The notes under the pieces: model-generated
The model's database searches: none
Seen by the model: the letters and a program-made list of their open reading frames with translations, nothing else
Told to the model about the DNA's origin: nothing
Source of the DNA: Desulfovibrio sp.
GTDB taxonomy: Bacteria > Desulfobacterota > Desulfovibrionia > Desulfovibrionales > Desulfovibrionaceae
Reading direction: 5' to 3'
NCBI GenBank assembly: GCA_024699605.1
Contig: JAILPJ010000028.1
Span: 1 to 64,000, forward strand
Length of the DNA stretch: 64,000 nt
Program-made: the position numbers and the translations under genes
Shown here: positions 19,105-32,382 of the stretch, in pieces
Position numbering within the stretch: position 1 is the stretch's first letter
How the letters are laid out: every line of letters begins with the position of its first letter

Positions 19105-19812
19105 ATGGCAGGTGCATTGCCAGAACCAGTACTTCTTTCCACCGCTCTTGGTCTAGATGAAATCACCATCAGCGGTCAGCTGATCGAGTTTAAACACGTC
19201 TTTTTTTCCTGGGTTGCCATCGCCATTCTGGTTGTTCTTGCGCTTATGCTGCGTAAGCGCTTGACAGAAAAGACCCCAGGAATGCTGCAGAATGTCTTTG
19301 AATCGGTCATTGACACCATAGAAAAATTTGTGGTCTCAAACATGGGCAAGGACGGGCATTTTTATACACCCCTGCTTGCCGGTATGTTCCTCTATATTTT
19401 CTGCATGAATTTTCTTGGTCTTGTGCCAGGTTTTGATGCACCGACAGCCAACTTAAATTCCACTGTTTGTATGGCCCTTTTTGTCTTTGTGCTCTACAAT
19501 ATTGTGGGTATCATTCGTTGGAAAGGTCACTACATCAATCAGTTCACTGGTCCTTCCAAGGTGTTGATTCCGTTGATGCTGCCTTTGGAGTTTGTATCAC
19601 ACCTCGCTCGTCCTCTTTCTCTTTCTCTCCGTCTTTTTGGTAACATCCGCGGTGAAGAAATCGTCATGATTCTCTTCTTCTCCATGGCACCGATCTTGAG
19701 CACAGTTCCGATCTATGCTCTCTTTCTCCTTGGCAAGACCATGCAGGCCTTCGTCTTCTTCATGTTGACCATGTTCTACTTGAAGAGCGCCCTGGAAGGT
19801 CCTGAACATTAA
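19105..19812 (+). CDS. atpB: ATP synthase F0 subunit a
   Basis: A 235-residue membrane subunit forming the ion half-channels. The key arginine is in the penultimate helix region [14 protein letters not shown], with GEE following, and [20 protein letters not shown] forms the last helix. A GGGGGT ribosome binding site precedes the ATG. It lies 21 bp after atpI. Confidence 0.95.
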   Translation: MAGALPEPVLLSTALGLDEITISGQLIEFKHVFFSWVAIAILVVLALMLRKRLTEKTPGMLQNVFESVIDTIEKFVVSNMGKDGHFYTPLLAGMFLYIFCMNFLGLVPGFDAPTANLNSTVCMALFVFVLYNIVGIIRWKGHYINQFTGPSKVLIPLMLPLEFVSHLARPLSLSLRLFGNIRGEEIVMILFFSMAPILSTVPIYALFLLGKTMQAFVFFMLTMFYLKSALEGPEH

Positions 19813-19864
19813 TTTGCGGGAATGGTCGCTTTGACCCAAACATATAACCGTTTAGGAGTGCATC

Positions 19865-20188
19865 ATGCGTAAAATGCTTCTCATCGTGCTGAACACAGTC
19901 GCCCTTCTGGGCATCGCCAGCCTTGCTCTTGCTGCCGGCCTCGATCCTATGGCCATGGGCTATAGCAACCTCGCCGCTGCTCTGGGCATTGGCATCGCTG
20001 CCTGCGGCTGCGGTTGCGGCATGGGCCTGGGCCTCAAAGGCGCCTGCGAAGGCGTTGCCCGCAATCCTGAAGTGAGCGGCAAAATTACCGGTACCATGAT
20101 TCTGGCCTTCGCCTTCATCGAATCTCTGGCCATTTATGCTCTCGTTATCAGCTTCATCCTGCTTTACACCAATCCCCTTGGTGCCTAA
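19865..20188 (+). CDS. atpE: ATP synthase F0 subunit c
   Basis: A 107-residue proteolipid. An N-terminal signal-like segment (residues 1-23, ending LALAAG) is followed by the usual two-helix hairpin with polar loop RNPE at 66-69. The ion-binding glutamate is E86, followed by S87 and Y91, as in sodium-binding rings. However, the position of the sodium-ligand glutamine in helix 1 is M53, which argues for protons. Helix 1 contains an unusual run of alternating cysteines (C47, C49, C51) plus C61 near the loop. Confidence 0.95.
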   Translation: MRKMLLIVLNTVALLGIASLALAAGLDPMAMGYSNLAAALGIGIAACGCGCGMGLGLKGACEGVARNPEVSGKITGTMILAFAFIESLAIYALVISFILLYTNPLGA

Positions 20189-20232
20189 TTGTTCGCACGC
20201 AAGGCAAGGCTAAGGCCTTGCTGAGAATATCT

Positions 20233-20262
20233 GAGGGCGGCTTCAAGCCGCCCTCTTTTTTT
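20233..20262 (+). terminator. Terminator after atpE
   Basis: GAGGGCGGCT pairs with AGCCGCCCTC across a short loop and is followed by seven T. A second 7-bp hairpin (GCAAGGC/GCCTTGC, 20204-20221) lies just before it. This ends the F0 operon. Confidence 0.92.
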
Positions 20263-20274
20263 CTTGCCTAGCTC

Positions 20275-20292
20275 TTGTGAAAAATTGTACAA
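20275..20292 (+). promoter_or_regulatory. Rex operator-like site
   Basis: TTGTGAAAAATTGTACAA: the left half TTGTGAA is a perfect Rex half-site and the right half TGTACAA matches TTCACAA at five of seven positions, in the family's 18-bp length. It lies 67 bp before the rex ATG. A weaker TTGTGAA half-site recurs at 20322-20328. Autoregulation by Rex is the likely meaning. Confidence 0.6.
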
Positions 20293-20358
20293 GGAGAACG
20301 TCAAGCGTGGGTTTTGTCTTTTTGTGAACAGGCTGTGCCAAATTCGGGAAGAGCCTTT

Positions 20359-21012
20359 ATGTCAGAGCTGTATGAACCTAAAAGCAAGCATATTCCTCAG
20401 GCGACCATCAAGCGCCTGGCAACCTATGTGCAGGTCCTAAAAAATTTCGATAGAGATAATGTTGAGGTCGTTTCTTCCAATCCTCTTGCAGAGGCCTGTG
20501 GTGTTCAAGGTTCGCAGGTGCGTAAAGATCTCGCGTATTTTGGAGAATTTGGCATCAGAGGGGTGGGCTACCACGTGAAGAGCCTCATGCAGTCCATCAC
20601 CTCTTCGCTGGGTGTGGATCATGAGTGGCCTATGGTACTTGTAGGCGTCGGCAATCTTGGTCGAGCCATGATCAATCACATCAACCGCCATGCGCATGCT
20701 TTTACAATCAAGGCCATATTTGACTGCGATCCCTTTAAAATCGGGGATAAAGTCTATGGTTTTGAAGTGTTGAGCCCAAGTGAAATTCAAGACTGTGTGG
20801 AAAAAATGCATATCGCTATTGGCATTATCACCACACGGCCCGAGCGTGCACAGCGTGCCTGTGATCATCTTGTCAATGCTGGCATAACGGCTATCCTCAA
20901 TTTCGCTCCGGCTCGCATCAAAGTACCCGATACCGTGAAGGTTGAATATGTGGATTTCTTTCGCAACTTGTACAGCCTTGTTTTTAATCTGACCCAAGGC
21001 GAAAAGAATTGA
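20359..21012 (+). CDS. rex: Redox-sensing transcriptional repressor Rex
   Basis: A 217-residue repressor that binds DNA when NADH is low. The N-terminal winged helix (IPQATIKRLATYVQVLKN, then GVQGSQVRKDLAYFGEFGIRGVGY) is followed by a Rossmann domain with GVGNLGRAM and the C-terminal swapped helix. The ATG at 20359 has GGGAAGAG before it; an in-frame ATG-less extension upstream looks spurious. In sulfate reducers Rex controls energy genes, so its position next to F0 genes is telling. Confidence 0.93.
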   Translation: MSELYEPKSKHIPQATIKRLATYVQVLKNFDRDNVEVVSSNPLAEACGVQGSQVRKDLAYFGEFGIRGVGYHVKSLMQSITSSLGVDHEWPMVLVGVGNLGRAMINHINRHAHAFTIKAIFDCDPFKIGDKVYGFEVLSPSEIQDCVEKMHIAIGIITTRPERAQRACDHLVNAGITAILNFAPARIKVPDTVKVEYVDFFRNLYSLVFNLTQGEKN

Positions 21013-21758
21013 TGTGGATGCATTTGCGGCAAGCACTGGCCTTCCTCACGCGTTTTCCCCTAGCTTGTCATTCGTCTGATCCCATCTGCAGTGTGCCGTA
21101 TTTTTTGCCGGCCGGTTTTTTCTTGGGGCTTTTTCTGAGCTTGTCAGCCGTTGCCGTCAATTGTCTTCTGATCACTCTTCCCTACCACGCTTTCCTTGCC
21201 GGCTTTTTTTGGCTTTGTCTTGAGATTTGGAGCACACGCGCTCTGCACTGGGATGGTCTGGCGGATCTTGCCGATGCTCTTGGCAGTGGAGCGCAGGGGC
21301 AACGTTTTCTTGACATTCTGCGAGACAGCCGTCTTGGCAGCTTTGGTGCCATCACCTTGTTTCTGGTTTTGCTCGGGCACTTCCTTCTTGTTTCCCTGCA
21401 GCTTCTGCAAGAACACTATGTATTGCTCGCTCTTGCCCCGGCTTTTGCCAGAGCCATGCCCGTGCTTTTGGCCAAGGGGCTAGCTGCCAGTAGCGGCTCA
21501 AGTCTTGGACTTGTGGTTTTGCAGGCTCTCACAAAGTATCCCCAACTTTTTCGGCTCAACCTGGCCTTCGTACTGCTTCTGCCTCTTGTTCTCTGCCTGT
21601 GGCAGGAGTCCATACGGGTGCTTTGGCTTTACCCCCTGCTTTATGTCCTTGTGCGCTTTTTGCGTTCTACAGCCCAGGCCAAGGGGGGGATTTCAGGCGA
21701 TTATTATGGTGCTGCCATAGAACTCAGTCAGTTGGCTTTTCTTTTTTGCACGCTTTGA
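21012..21758 (+). CDS. cobS: Adenosylcobinamide-GDP ribazoletransferase (cobalamin synthase)
   Basis: A 248-residue integral membrane enzyme joining alpha-ribazole to adenosylcobinamide-GDP, the last major step of B12 synthesis. The metal-binding signature HWDGLADLADALGS, RDSRLGSFG and the later RAMPVLL and GGISGDYYGAA blocks are all present. The ATG overlaps the rex stop by one base (TGATG), so it is probably coupled to rex. Confidence 0.92.
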   Translation: MWMHLRQALAFLTRFPLACHSSDPICSVPYFLPAGFFLGLFLSLSAVAVNCLLITLPYHAFLAGFFWLCLEIWSTRALHWDGLADLADALGSGAQGQRFLDILRDSRLGSFGAITLFLVLLGHFLLVSLQLLQEHYVLLALAPAFARAMPVLLAKGLAASSGSSLGLVVLQALTKYPQLFRLNLAFVLLLPLVLCLWQESIRVLWLYPLLYVLVRFLRSTAQAKGGISGDYYGAAIELSQLAFLFCTL

Positions 21759-21774
21759 CCGCAAAGGAGCTGAT

Positions 21775-22353
21775 ATGGATTTTCTTGCTTTTGTGAAAAA
21801 GGCGCGAACCTGTCGTCGTTTTGCCGAAGACAAACCGTTGCAGCGCGAAGATTTAGATTTTCTTGTAGAATGCGCACGTCACACCCCTTCAGCCCGCAAT
21901 GCTCAGCAGGTCCGTTTTGTGGAAGTATTCAGCGAATGCGCCGCCAAACTTTTTCCCTTAACCCATTGGGCCATGGCTCTGAAGGACTGGCAGGGGCCCT
22001 ATGTCGGGGAGCGGCCCACTGCCTTTTTGGGTCTGGCTCTGCCTGAGGCTGCGGGTGAACTTGCTCTGGTCGATCTTGGTATCGTTGCCCAGACAATACA
22101 GCTTGCGGCTACCAGTCGGGGCTTTGGTTGTTGCATCATCAAAAGCTTTGATCAGGCGAAGGCTGAGCAGTTGCTTGAACTGCCTGAAGCTTTGCGTCTG
22201 CAATTGGTTTTGGGACTTGGTGTTGCTGTGGAAAAGCGTGTGAGTGTGGATGTGCCTGCATCAGGGTCTTTGGCCTATTATCGTGATGACGAAGGGGTTC
22301 ACTATGTGCCAAAGCGTTCTCTTGAGGAACTGGTGATCAGGCGTTTTGACTGA
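21775..22353 (+). CDS. Nitroreductase family protein
   Basis: A 192-residue FMN-dependent oxidoreductase of the nitroreductase fold, with the N-terminal RTCRRFAEDKPL (FMN phosphate arginines), TPSARNAQQVRF and the C-terminal GFGCCIIKSF block. The natural substrate is unknown. Its place after cobS hints at B12-related chemistry such as the BluB subfamily, but the BluB hallmarks are not clear, so I leave it general. The end overlaps the convergent cbiA by 17 bp. Confidence 0.8.
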   Translation: MDFLAFVKKARTCRRFAEDKPLQREDLDFLVECARHTPSARNAQQVRFVEVFSECAAKLFPLTHWAMALKDWQGPYVGERPTAFLGLALPEAAGELALVDLGIVAQTIQLAATSRGFGCCIIKSFDQAKAEQLLELPEALRLQLVLGLGVAVEKRVSVDVPASGSLAYYRDDEGVHYVPKRSLEELVIRRFD

Positions 22354-23818
22354 AGTGGCGGGCTGCGAGCGTAAAGTTTTTCGCCCAGGAGGGATGCGTT
22401 TGGGCAAAGATATGGGTGTAGGAGCCCCATGTCCTTTTAACGCATAAACCGTCATAGGCCACCCCTTGAACTTTGCCCATACCCTGTCCCAGCGTTAAGC
22501 TGAGCATGGGAGCAAGAGGCTGGCCTTCCAGGCAGCGCGAATAGTGGAATTCATGGCCGCGCAAGGTTTCGCCCTGACTGAAGAAAGGATTGTCTTGTGT
22601 GACGCAGGCCTGCACATAGCCAAGACCTTGCGGCCTGGCACAAAATTCCACATCAACAGGGAATACGCCGCACATTTTGTATGACTGACCTTTGACAATG
22701 AGCGATCTGGCCAAGAGCATAAAGCCCCCGCATTCGGCATAGATGGGAAGTCCTCGCTGGGAGAGTTCGGAAATCCATCTTAGGGCCGGGGATGCTGCTA
22801 GCTCTTTGGCATAATCTTCAGGAAAACCACCTCCCAGGTAGAGACCGTGGATTTCCTGCCACTGGCTGGCAGGACTTGGGTCGCCAAGCAGACGCAGTGG
22901 GACGAGTTCAGCTCCGTATTGTGTAAGAGCCTCAAGGTTTTCTGGATAGTAGAACCAAAAAGCCTGATCACGGACATACGCGATTCTGACGTTTGACGCG
23001 GCGCTCGGACTTTGCTGGGCCTGGCTTTGTTCAAGATGTATAGTCGCTGTGAGCGTTTGACGTTCACTGCTTGCCCTTGCAGGCTGGCAACAAGCCAGAA
23101 GTTTATTCAGATCAAGGGATTGCTGAATGAGGTCTGCGAGCGTTTCGAGTCTCTCTTCGCAATCTTGCGCTAGTTCTTCGCCGCTGCTGGCCAGTCCCAT
23201 ATGGCGTTCTGGCAGGGGATTGTTCGCTAGCCTGGGAATGGCGCCGAGAACCGGAAGACCCGCTTCCTCTTCAATACAGGTTCTCAGTAGGGCTTCCTGA
23301 CGAGCTGTCCCTACTCTGTTGAGTACGCAGCCGGCAAAGCTGAGCCCGTCTTCAAAGCTGGTCAGCCCCCGGATGAGTGCCGCTGCCGTGCGTGTCGTCT
23401 TGGTGACATCGACTACCAGTAAAATGGGAAAATTGAGGAGTCTGGCCAGCTCGGCCGTAGAATAAGCACCTCGGCTGTTTTGTCCATCGTAGAGACCGCG
23501 ATTGCCTTCGAGCAGGGCAAAGAGCGGCAGGCCCTGCTTCGACAGTTTTTGCAGAGACTGGACGGCAAATTGGCAGAGAGGCTCTGAGGGCAGAAAAAAG
23601 AGGTCAAGATTACTTGCTGGTTGCCGACTCGCTTTGGCAAGCCAGGCCGCATCAATGTAATCCGGGCCTTTTTTGAACGCTTTGACGGCAAAGCCTTTGT
23701 GGGTCAAGGCACGGGCCAGTCCCAGAGAAACCAGGGTTTTGCCGCCACCGCCTCGAGCCGCTGAAATGCAGAGTCTTGGGCAAGTTATTGCGGGTGGTAT
23801 GTGATGCTCCGCTGCCAT
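22337..23818 (-). CDS. cbiA: Cobyrinic acid a,c-diamide synthase
   Basis: A 493-residue glutamine-dependent amidotransferase acting on the cobyrinate side chains. It has an N-terminal ATP-binding domain (RGGGGKTLVSLGLARAL; VVDVTKTTRTAAA) and a C-terminal class I glutaminase-like domain with the nucleophile cysteine in YAECGGFMLL and histidine in HEFHYSR. Despite the P-loop resemblance, it is full length for CbiA rather than a ParA-like protein. It faces cobS, so cobalamin genes stand on both strands here. Confidence 0.92.
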   Translation of the reverse strand: MAAEHHIPPAITCPRLCISAARGGGGKTLVSLGLARALTHKGFAVKAFKKGPDYIDAAWLAKASRQPASNLDLFFLPSEPLCQFAVQSLQKLSKQGLPLFALLEGNRGLYDGQNSRGAYSTAELARLLNFPILLVVDVTKTTRTAAALIRGLTSFEDGLSFAGCVLNRVGTARQEALLRTCIEEEAGLPVLGAIPRLANNPLPERHMGLASSGEELAQDCEERLETLADLIQQSLDLNKLLACCQPARASSERQTLTATIHLEQSQAQQSPSAASNVRIAYVRDQAFWFYYPENLEALTQYGAELVPLRLLGDPSPASQWQEIHGLYLGGGFPEDYAKELAASPALRWISELSQRGLPIYAECGGFMLLARSLIVKGQSYKMCGVFPVDVEFCARPQGLGYVQACVTQDNPFFSQGETLRGHEFHYSRCLEGQPLAPMLSLTLGQGMGKVQGVAYDGLCVKRTWGSYTHIFAQTHPSWAKNFTLAARHFSQNA

Positions 23819-23831
23819 TGCGACTTTTCCT

Positions 23832-23862
23832 GAGCCTGGGGAGTATCCCCAGGCTCTTTCGT
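23832..23862. terminator. Strong hairpin between cbiA and purH
   Basis: An 11-bp perfect stem (GAGCCTGGGGA with TCCCCAGGCTC) with a 3-nt loop. T-rich sequence follows only on the plus strand, while both neighbouring genes are on the minus strand. It may still end the purH transcript or reduce read-through into cbiA. Confidence 0.4.
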
Positions 23863-23871
23863 GTTTTTGGA

Positions 23872-25152
23872 CTAATGCTTGAAGGAGCGTTGAGCGGTGA
23901 AGACCATGGCAACCTGAGGGCTGGCCTCATTGCAGGCCATAATCACTTCGGCATCGCGCATCGCGCCACCGGGCTGAGCAATGGCTGTTACGCCTTCAGC
24001 TACGGCCACATCCACACCGTCACGGAAGGGGAAGAAACCGTCTGAGACGAGACGGGAGCCTTCGAGACCTCCGTGCTGCTTTTGCACACGCTCTTGGATG
24101 TCTTTAAGATGTTCGAGTTTTTTGTCGTCTGTGGCCGCTTGCTGCTTGAGCTCGTACAGGGAAAGTCCCAGTTCCTTGAAAGCAAGGACGTCGGCGTATT
24201 TGGTATAGGCCTTGTGGATGGCCAATTCTACGCAGCCCACTCTGTCTTGCTCACCAGTACCGATGGCGCAGGTTGCTCCATCGCGGGCAAAAATCACGGA
24301 ATTGGAGGTCACACAGCTTTCCACAGCCCAAGCAAAGCGCAGGTCGTCCAGCTCCGCTTGACTTGGTTTCCGTGTGGCGACCTCGACGCCTTCCTTGGTT
24401 TTGGCCAAGGCCGGTAAGAAATCTTCATTGCGGAGAATGCGGTCCGCAAAGGATTTTTGGACAACGAGACCTCCGTCTGCCAGGCTCTTGATGTCGAGGA
24501 AGGCAGAACGCGTAAATTCTTCCAGTCTGCCAAGTCCAGGTAATTCCATAATGCGCAGATTTTTGCGGCTTTTGAGCAAATCAACAGTACCTTCCTCAAA
24601 GGACGGAGCCGCCACCACCTCAAAATAATTGGCCGCCACCAGTTCAGCGGCTTCACGGGTGAAGGCGCGGTTGACGACACAGGCGCCGCCGAAGGCCGCA
24701 ATGCGGTCACACCAGAAGGCTTTGTTGAGGGCATCGCCAAGACCTTGATTGCTCCAGGCCGCTCCACAGGGATTATTGTGTTTGACAATGACAGCTGCCG
24801 CACGTTCATGCAGATATTGCAACATATTGGCGGCATTATCCACATCAGTCAGATTTGTCTTGCCAGGATGTTTTCCGGCCTGAATCATCTGTGTTTCATT
24901 CATGGCTGAAACCAGGGCATTGCCCGGACCACGCCAGGAAATGCCGCCGATGGAGAGAGAGCCTTCACTTAACGCATAGAGTGCAGCGGGCTGATCAGGA
25001 TTTTCTCCGTAACGGAGACCTTTGACCTGACCGTCCAGAGTCCAAACACGCTTTTTATAGACAAGTTTTTGCTCGCCAAGCTGGATGGTTAATGTGTCTG
25101 GGAAGGAATCAGCCACTATGGTGGAATACATTGCCTTTAAATTCTCAGCCAT
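23872..25152 (-). CDS. purH: AICAR transformylase (PurH C-terminal domain only)
   Basis: A 426-residue enzyme formylating AICAR to FAICAR in purine synthesis. The catalytic K-x-HNNPCGAA block and the SDGFFPFRDGVDVA block are present. The N-terminal IMP cyclohydrolase domain of the usual 520-residue bifunctional PurH is absent, so ring closure must be done by another protein. The start at MAENLK is chosen for its GGAGAG ribosome binding site; the frame continues 17 codons further upstream without one. Confidence 0.85.
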   Translation of the reverse strand: MAENLKAMYSTIVADSFPDTLTIQLGEQKLVYKKRVWTLDGQVKGLRYGENPDQPAALYALSEGSLSIGGISWRGPGNALVSAMNETQMIQAGKHPGKTNLTDVDNAANMLQYLHERAAAVIVKHNNPCGAAWSNQGLGDALNKAFWCDRIAAFGGACVVNRAFTREAAELVAANYFEVVAAPSFEEGTVDLLKSRKNLRIMELPGLGRLEEFTRSAFLDIKSLADGGLVVQKSFADRILRNEDFLPALAKTKEGVEVATRKPSQAELDDLRFAWAVESCVTSNSVIFARDGATCAIGTGEQDRVGCVELAIHKAYTKYADVLAFKELGLSLYELKQQAATDDKKLEHLKDIQERVQKQHGGLEGSRLVSDGFFPFRDGVDVAVAEGVTAIAQPGGAMRDAEVIMACNEASPQVAMVFTAQRSFKH

Positions 25153-25428
25153 CTTGTCTCTCCTGCAGAGCTTGAGCGTCAAGGAAGCCGTCAGGCGGAT
25201 CACTTGACAGAATGCCTTTTTTTGGGTTTAAATATAAATTTGCGCGAAGATTGCTAACGCAGAGACAAAAGTTTGTGCGGCACACTTCAGAGCTCTTGTT
25301 TTGCCCTTTTGAGGGCAGCTTACGCCCGCAGAAGCGTTTTTTGCTTTTGTCTTGAGCTTTGTCTAGTGTAGCAGGATTTGCTCGCAAGTGCTACTAGATC
25401 TTTTGGAAATGGCGAGAGTGGAGGAAGT

Positions 25429-25683
25429 ATGGCCCGTATTACCGTGGAAGACTGCCAGGAGCGTGTCAATAATCGTTTCCTGCTTGTTCAAATGGCTATC
25501 AAACGAGTACATCAGTACCGTGATGGCTATGAGCCCCAGATCAATACGCGCAACAAGGAATGTGTGACGGCCCTACGCGAAATAGCCGCGGGCAAAGTGA
25601 GTCCTGACGACGAAAGTCTCTATACGCCGTTAAGTGCTGCTGAACTGGAAGCCGCTGCTGGCCGCGACTATCCAGAAGACTAA
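25429..25683 (+). CDS. rpoZ: RNA polymerase omega subunit
   Basis: An 84-residue subunit that assists beta-prime folding and, in many bacteria, forms part of a ppGpp site. The start MARITVEDC and the core [15 protein letters not shown] are typical. The ribosome binding site is GGAGG six bases before the ATG. It is followed by dnaJ after 61 bp. Confidence 0.92.
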   Translation: MARITVEDCQERVNNRFLLVQMAIKRVHQYRDGYEPQINTRNKECVTALREIAAGKVSPDDESLYTPLSAAELEAAAGRDYPED

Positions 25684-25744
25684 AATGTGAGATTGTTTTT
25701 GCCCATTTGGACAGAGAGTCCTTTACTGAAAAGAGCACACAGTC

Positions 25745-26839
25745 ATGTCGCAGCGTGATTATTATGAGGTTTTAGGCGTCAGCAGAAACGCCAGCGAAGA
25801 CGAGCTGAAGAAGGCCTATCGCAAGCTCGCCATGAAATACCATCCCGACCACAATCCCGGGGATGCCGAAGCTGAACAGAAGTTTAAAGAAGCGGCTGAA
25901 GCGTATGATGTGCTGCGTGACGAGAATAAGCGCGCACGCTATGACCGCTTTGGTTTCGCCGGTGTTCAGGGTGGCGGCGGTGGTTTCAGCTCCACGGATG
26001 ATATTTTTTCGCACTTTGGCGATATTTTTGGGGATTTTTTTGGTTTTTCTGGCATGTCGGGCTCTCACGCCTCCGAAGGTGCCGATCTCCGTTATAATTT
26101 GACTATCAGCTTTGCCCAAGCGGCCAAAGGTGACAAGGTCACGCTGTCCTTACCTAAGCATGTCACGTGTCCTGAATGTCAGGGCTCAGGGGCTGCACCG
26201 GGTTCCAAGGTTGAGACCTGCCGGCATTGTAATGGTACAGGTCAGGTGCGGCGCAGTCAGGGCTTTTTCCAAATTGCCATGCCCTGTCCAGTCTGCCATG
26301 GTCAGAGAAAAGTGATTGTCAAGCCCTGTGCCCGCTGCAAAGGCGAAGGCATGGTTGTGGATACACGCAAGCTCGAAGTGCATATTCCGGCTGGTGTGGA
26401 CACGGGTGTGCGTTTGCGAGTTCGCGGTGAAGGAGAGCCGGGGACCCATGGCGGGCCTCCTGGCGATCTTTATGTCGTGATTACGGTGGAAGAGGATAAG
26501 CGATTTGAGCGGCATGGCCAGGATCTGCTCTGTCATGTGGAAATCACCTTTGTGCAGGCGGCTTTGGGCTATAAGACCCAGGTGCCTGGCCTTGATGGAG
26601 ATTTACCTGTGGAAATTCCCAAGGGAGTGCAGAGCGGTTCGATTTTGCGTCTGTCAGGTGAAGGCATGCCCTATCCTGGACGTTCAACGCGCGGAGATTT
26701 GCTGGTACAGGTCAATGTCCGCACACCCACCCACCTCACTGAGCGCCAGGAAGAGCTCTTACGTGAATTTGAGGCTGAGGGTGACGAAGGGCTTGTAAAA
26801 AAAGCACAGAAAAGAATGAAGAAGTTTATGGGTCTCTAA
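25745..26839 (+). CDS. dnaJ: Chaperone DnaJ (type I)
   Basis: A 364-residue co-chaperone stimulating DnaK. Order of domains: J domain with HPD (KYHPDHN), Gly/Phe-rich linker, four zinc motifs ([32 protein letters not shown]), then the substrate-binding beta domains. Complete and of normal length. grpE and dnaK are not beside it. Confidence 0.96.
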   Translation: MSQRDYYEVLGVSRNASEDELKKAYRKLAMKYHPDHNPGDAEAEQKFKEAAEAYDVLRDENKRARYDRFGFAGVQGGGGGFSSTDDIFSHFGDIFGDFFGFSGMSGSHASEGADLRYNLTISFAQAAKGDKVTLSLPKHVTCPECQGSGAAPGSKVETCRHCNGTGQVRRSQGFFQIAMPCPVCHGQRKVIVKPCARCKGEGMVVDTRKLEVHIPAGVDTGVRLRVRGEGEPGTHGGPPGDLYVVITVEEDKRFERHGQDLLCHVEITFVQAALGYKTQVPGLDGDLPVEIPKGVQSGSILRLSGEGMPYPGRSTRGDLLVQVNVRTPTHLTERQEELLREFEAEGDEGLVKKAQKRMKKFMGL

Positions 26840-26864
26840 CTCTTTGTTTGTTAAGGAGATCTCC

Positions 26865-29437
<2,573 letters not shown>

Positions 29438-29516
29438 CGTCAATATGGTCTTTTTGCGTTTGTCCACATAGCCGCAAGGGATCGTGCCAGTTGTTCATCG
29501 GGGCTGACCTATTTTA

Positions 29517-29551
29517 GACATCCTCCTCGTTCTCAGGGCGGGGAGGATGTC
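29517..29551. terminator. Hairpin between convergent holB and rlmD
   Basis: A perfect 10-bp stem GACATCCTCC/GGAGGATGTC whose right arm ends inside the rlmD stop codon. T-tracts are weak on both sides, so this is likely a shared, moderate terminator for the two convergent genes. Confidence 0.55.
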
Positions 29552-30959
29552 AGCGTTTTGTTCTGGAGAGGAGCACAATGGTTTCCACATGGGGGGTATG
29601 GGGGAAAAGATCAAGGGGTACGATGCGCTCTACCTGGAATCGTTCGGACAAACGCAGGAGATCACGGGCAAGGGTGGCAGGATTGCAGGAAACATAGCAG
29701 ATGGCTTGAAGCTCATCTCTTTTTAGGACGGCCATGAGGGTTTCAGGTTCAAGACCTGTGCGCGGAGGATCACACAAAAGCACATCAGCTTTTTGCACGC
29801 TGGCCATCAGTTTTCGGCAGGCTCCGGCCTGCGCTTGATAATTGTGACAATGGAAGCTTTGGGCGTTGGTTTGGGCGCAGGCAACGCTAAGAGCTTGTAC
29901 CTCGATGCCAAGAACCCTGCGGAAATTGTCCGCAAGCAGCAGTCCAGGGGCACCTACGCCACAGAAAAGATCCAGGAGATCTCGGTTTTTTCCCGCATAG
30001 GCGGAAAGTTGCGACAGAACCTGCTGAGCAAGAATCTGGCTGGCCTGCGAGTTGATCTGAAAGAATGAGTCCACATCGAGGCGAAAAAAGCGTCCGCCGA
30101 GAGGCAGGGCTAACTGGGCATTGCCTGTCTTTCCCAAAACAAGCACACGCTTCTCACCCACGGCCAGTTGATCGTCGGCTTTGCGTTCTTCATGCACAAG
30201 GCAGGCTATTTCAGGAAAGATTGCCAGCAGTTGTTCGCAGACTTTGCGGACACAGTCTCTTTCCCTTTGCTTGCCAGGGCTTGTGATGAAGAGCAGCCAG
30301 AAGGCCTGCGTATGGCTTTCTGGCAAAAAACCCTGACGGACTACAAGAAAACGCCAGAAAGCATGGCCTTTTGTGTCAGAAGGAGAGGGCGGCAGGGCTG
30401 TTGAGCAGAGTTCTGCTACTTTTTCGCAGATTGTCTGCACGATTTTCGGCATGCGTTCGCAGTCTGGAGTTGCCAGAATCTCGTGGCTGTGAAAAGCGCG
30501 TTGACCGAGGAGAAGATGCCCGTCTTTTTTGTCTGCAGCAAAGGCGAATTCCATTTTATTGCGATAACAGCCGATGTCAGGAGAGGCTATGACTGAGGCA
30601 AGAACCTGCTCAAGATGATGAGATGGGAGTTTGCCTGTGCGTAGCATGGCTTGGCTGACAAAGTCCTGTTTCCAATGCAATTGTTCGGCATAGGGCATCC
30701 GTGCTAGGCTACAGCCACCGCAGAGAGCAGCGTGTGGACAGCTGGCTTGGGGGAGAAGGCGAATGGGTTCGACGATCTCTGCTGTCAGATAGTTGCGTGA
30801 TCTTTTGCCGATTTTGATGCGTACCCGCTCTCCTGGCAGGGCTCCGGGTACAAAGACGACAAGGCCACTGTCTGCACCCGAGGTGATTCGACCTAGTCCC
30901 TGACCGTCGCTGGACAGGGCGGAAATATCGAGAAGGGGATAATTGTCTTTTTTTGGCAC
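29550..30959 (-). CDS. rlmD: 23S rRNA (uracil-C5)-methyltransferase, RlmD/RumA type
   Basis: A 469-residue SAM-dependent RNA methyltransferase. An N-terminal TRAM domain is followed by the [4Fe-4S] cysteines in CPHAALCGGC, the SAM loop DLFCGVGAPGL, DPPRTGLEP, and the nucleophile cysteine in YVSCNPATLARDL. The exact uridine target is inferred from the family. ATG start; no strong ribosome binding site seen. Confidence 0.85.
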   Translation of the reverse strand: MPKKDNYPLLDISALSSDGQGLGRITSGADSGLVVFVPGALPGERVRIKIGKRSRNYLTAEIVEPIRLLPQASCPHAALCGGCSLARMPYAEQLHWKQDFVSQAMLRTGKLPSHHLEQVLASVIASPDIGCYRNKMEFAFAADKKDGHLLLGQRAFHSHEILATPDCERMPKIVQTICEKVAELCSTALPPSPSDTKGHAFWRFLVVRQGFLPESHTQAFWLLFITSPGKQRERDCVRKVCEQLLAIFPEIACLVHEERKADDQLAVGEKRVLVLGKTGNAQLALPLGGRFFRLDVDSFFQINSQASQILAQQVLSQLSAYAGKNRDLLDLFCGVGAPGLLLADNFRRVLGIEVQALSVACAQTNAQSFHCHNYQAQAGACRKLMASVQKADVLLCDPPRTGLEPETLMAVLKRDELQAICYVSCNPATLARDLLRLSERFQVERIVPLDLFPHTPHVETIVLLSRTKR

Positions 30960-32361
<1,402 letters not shown>

Positions 32362-32382
32362 CCCCAGTTTTTTGGTAAGATC

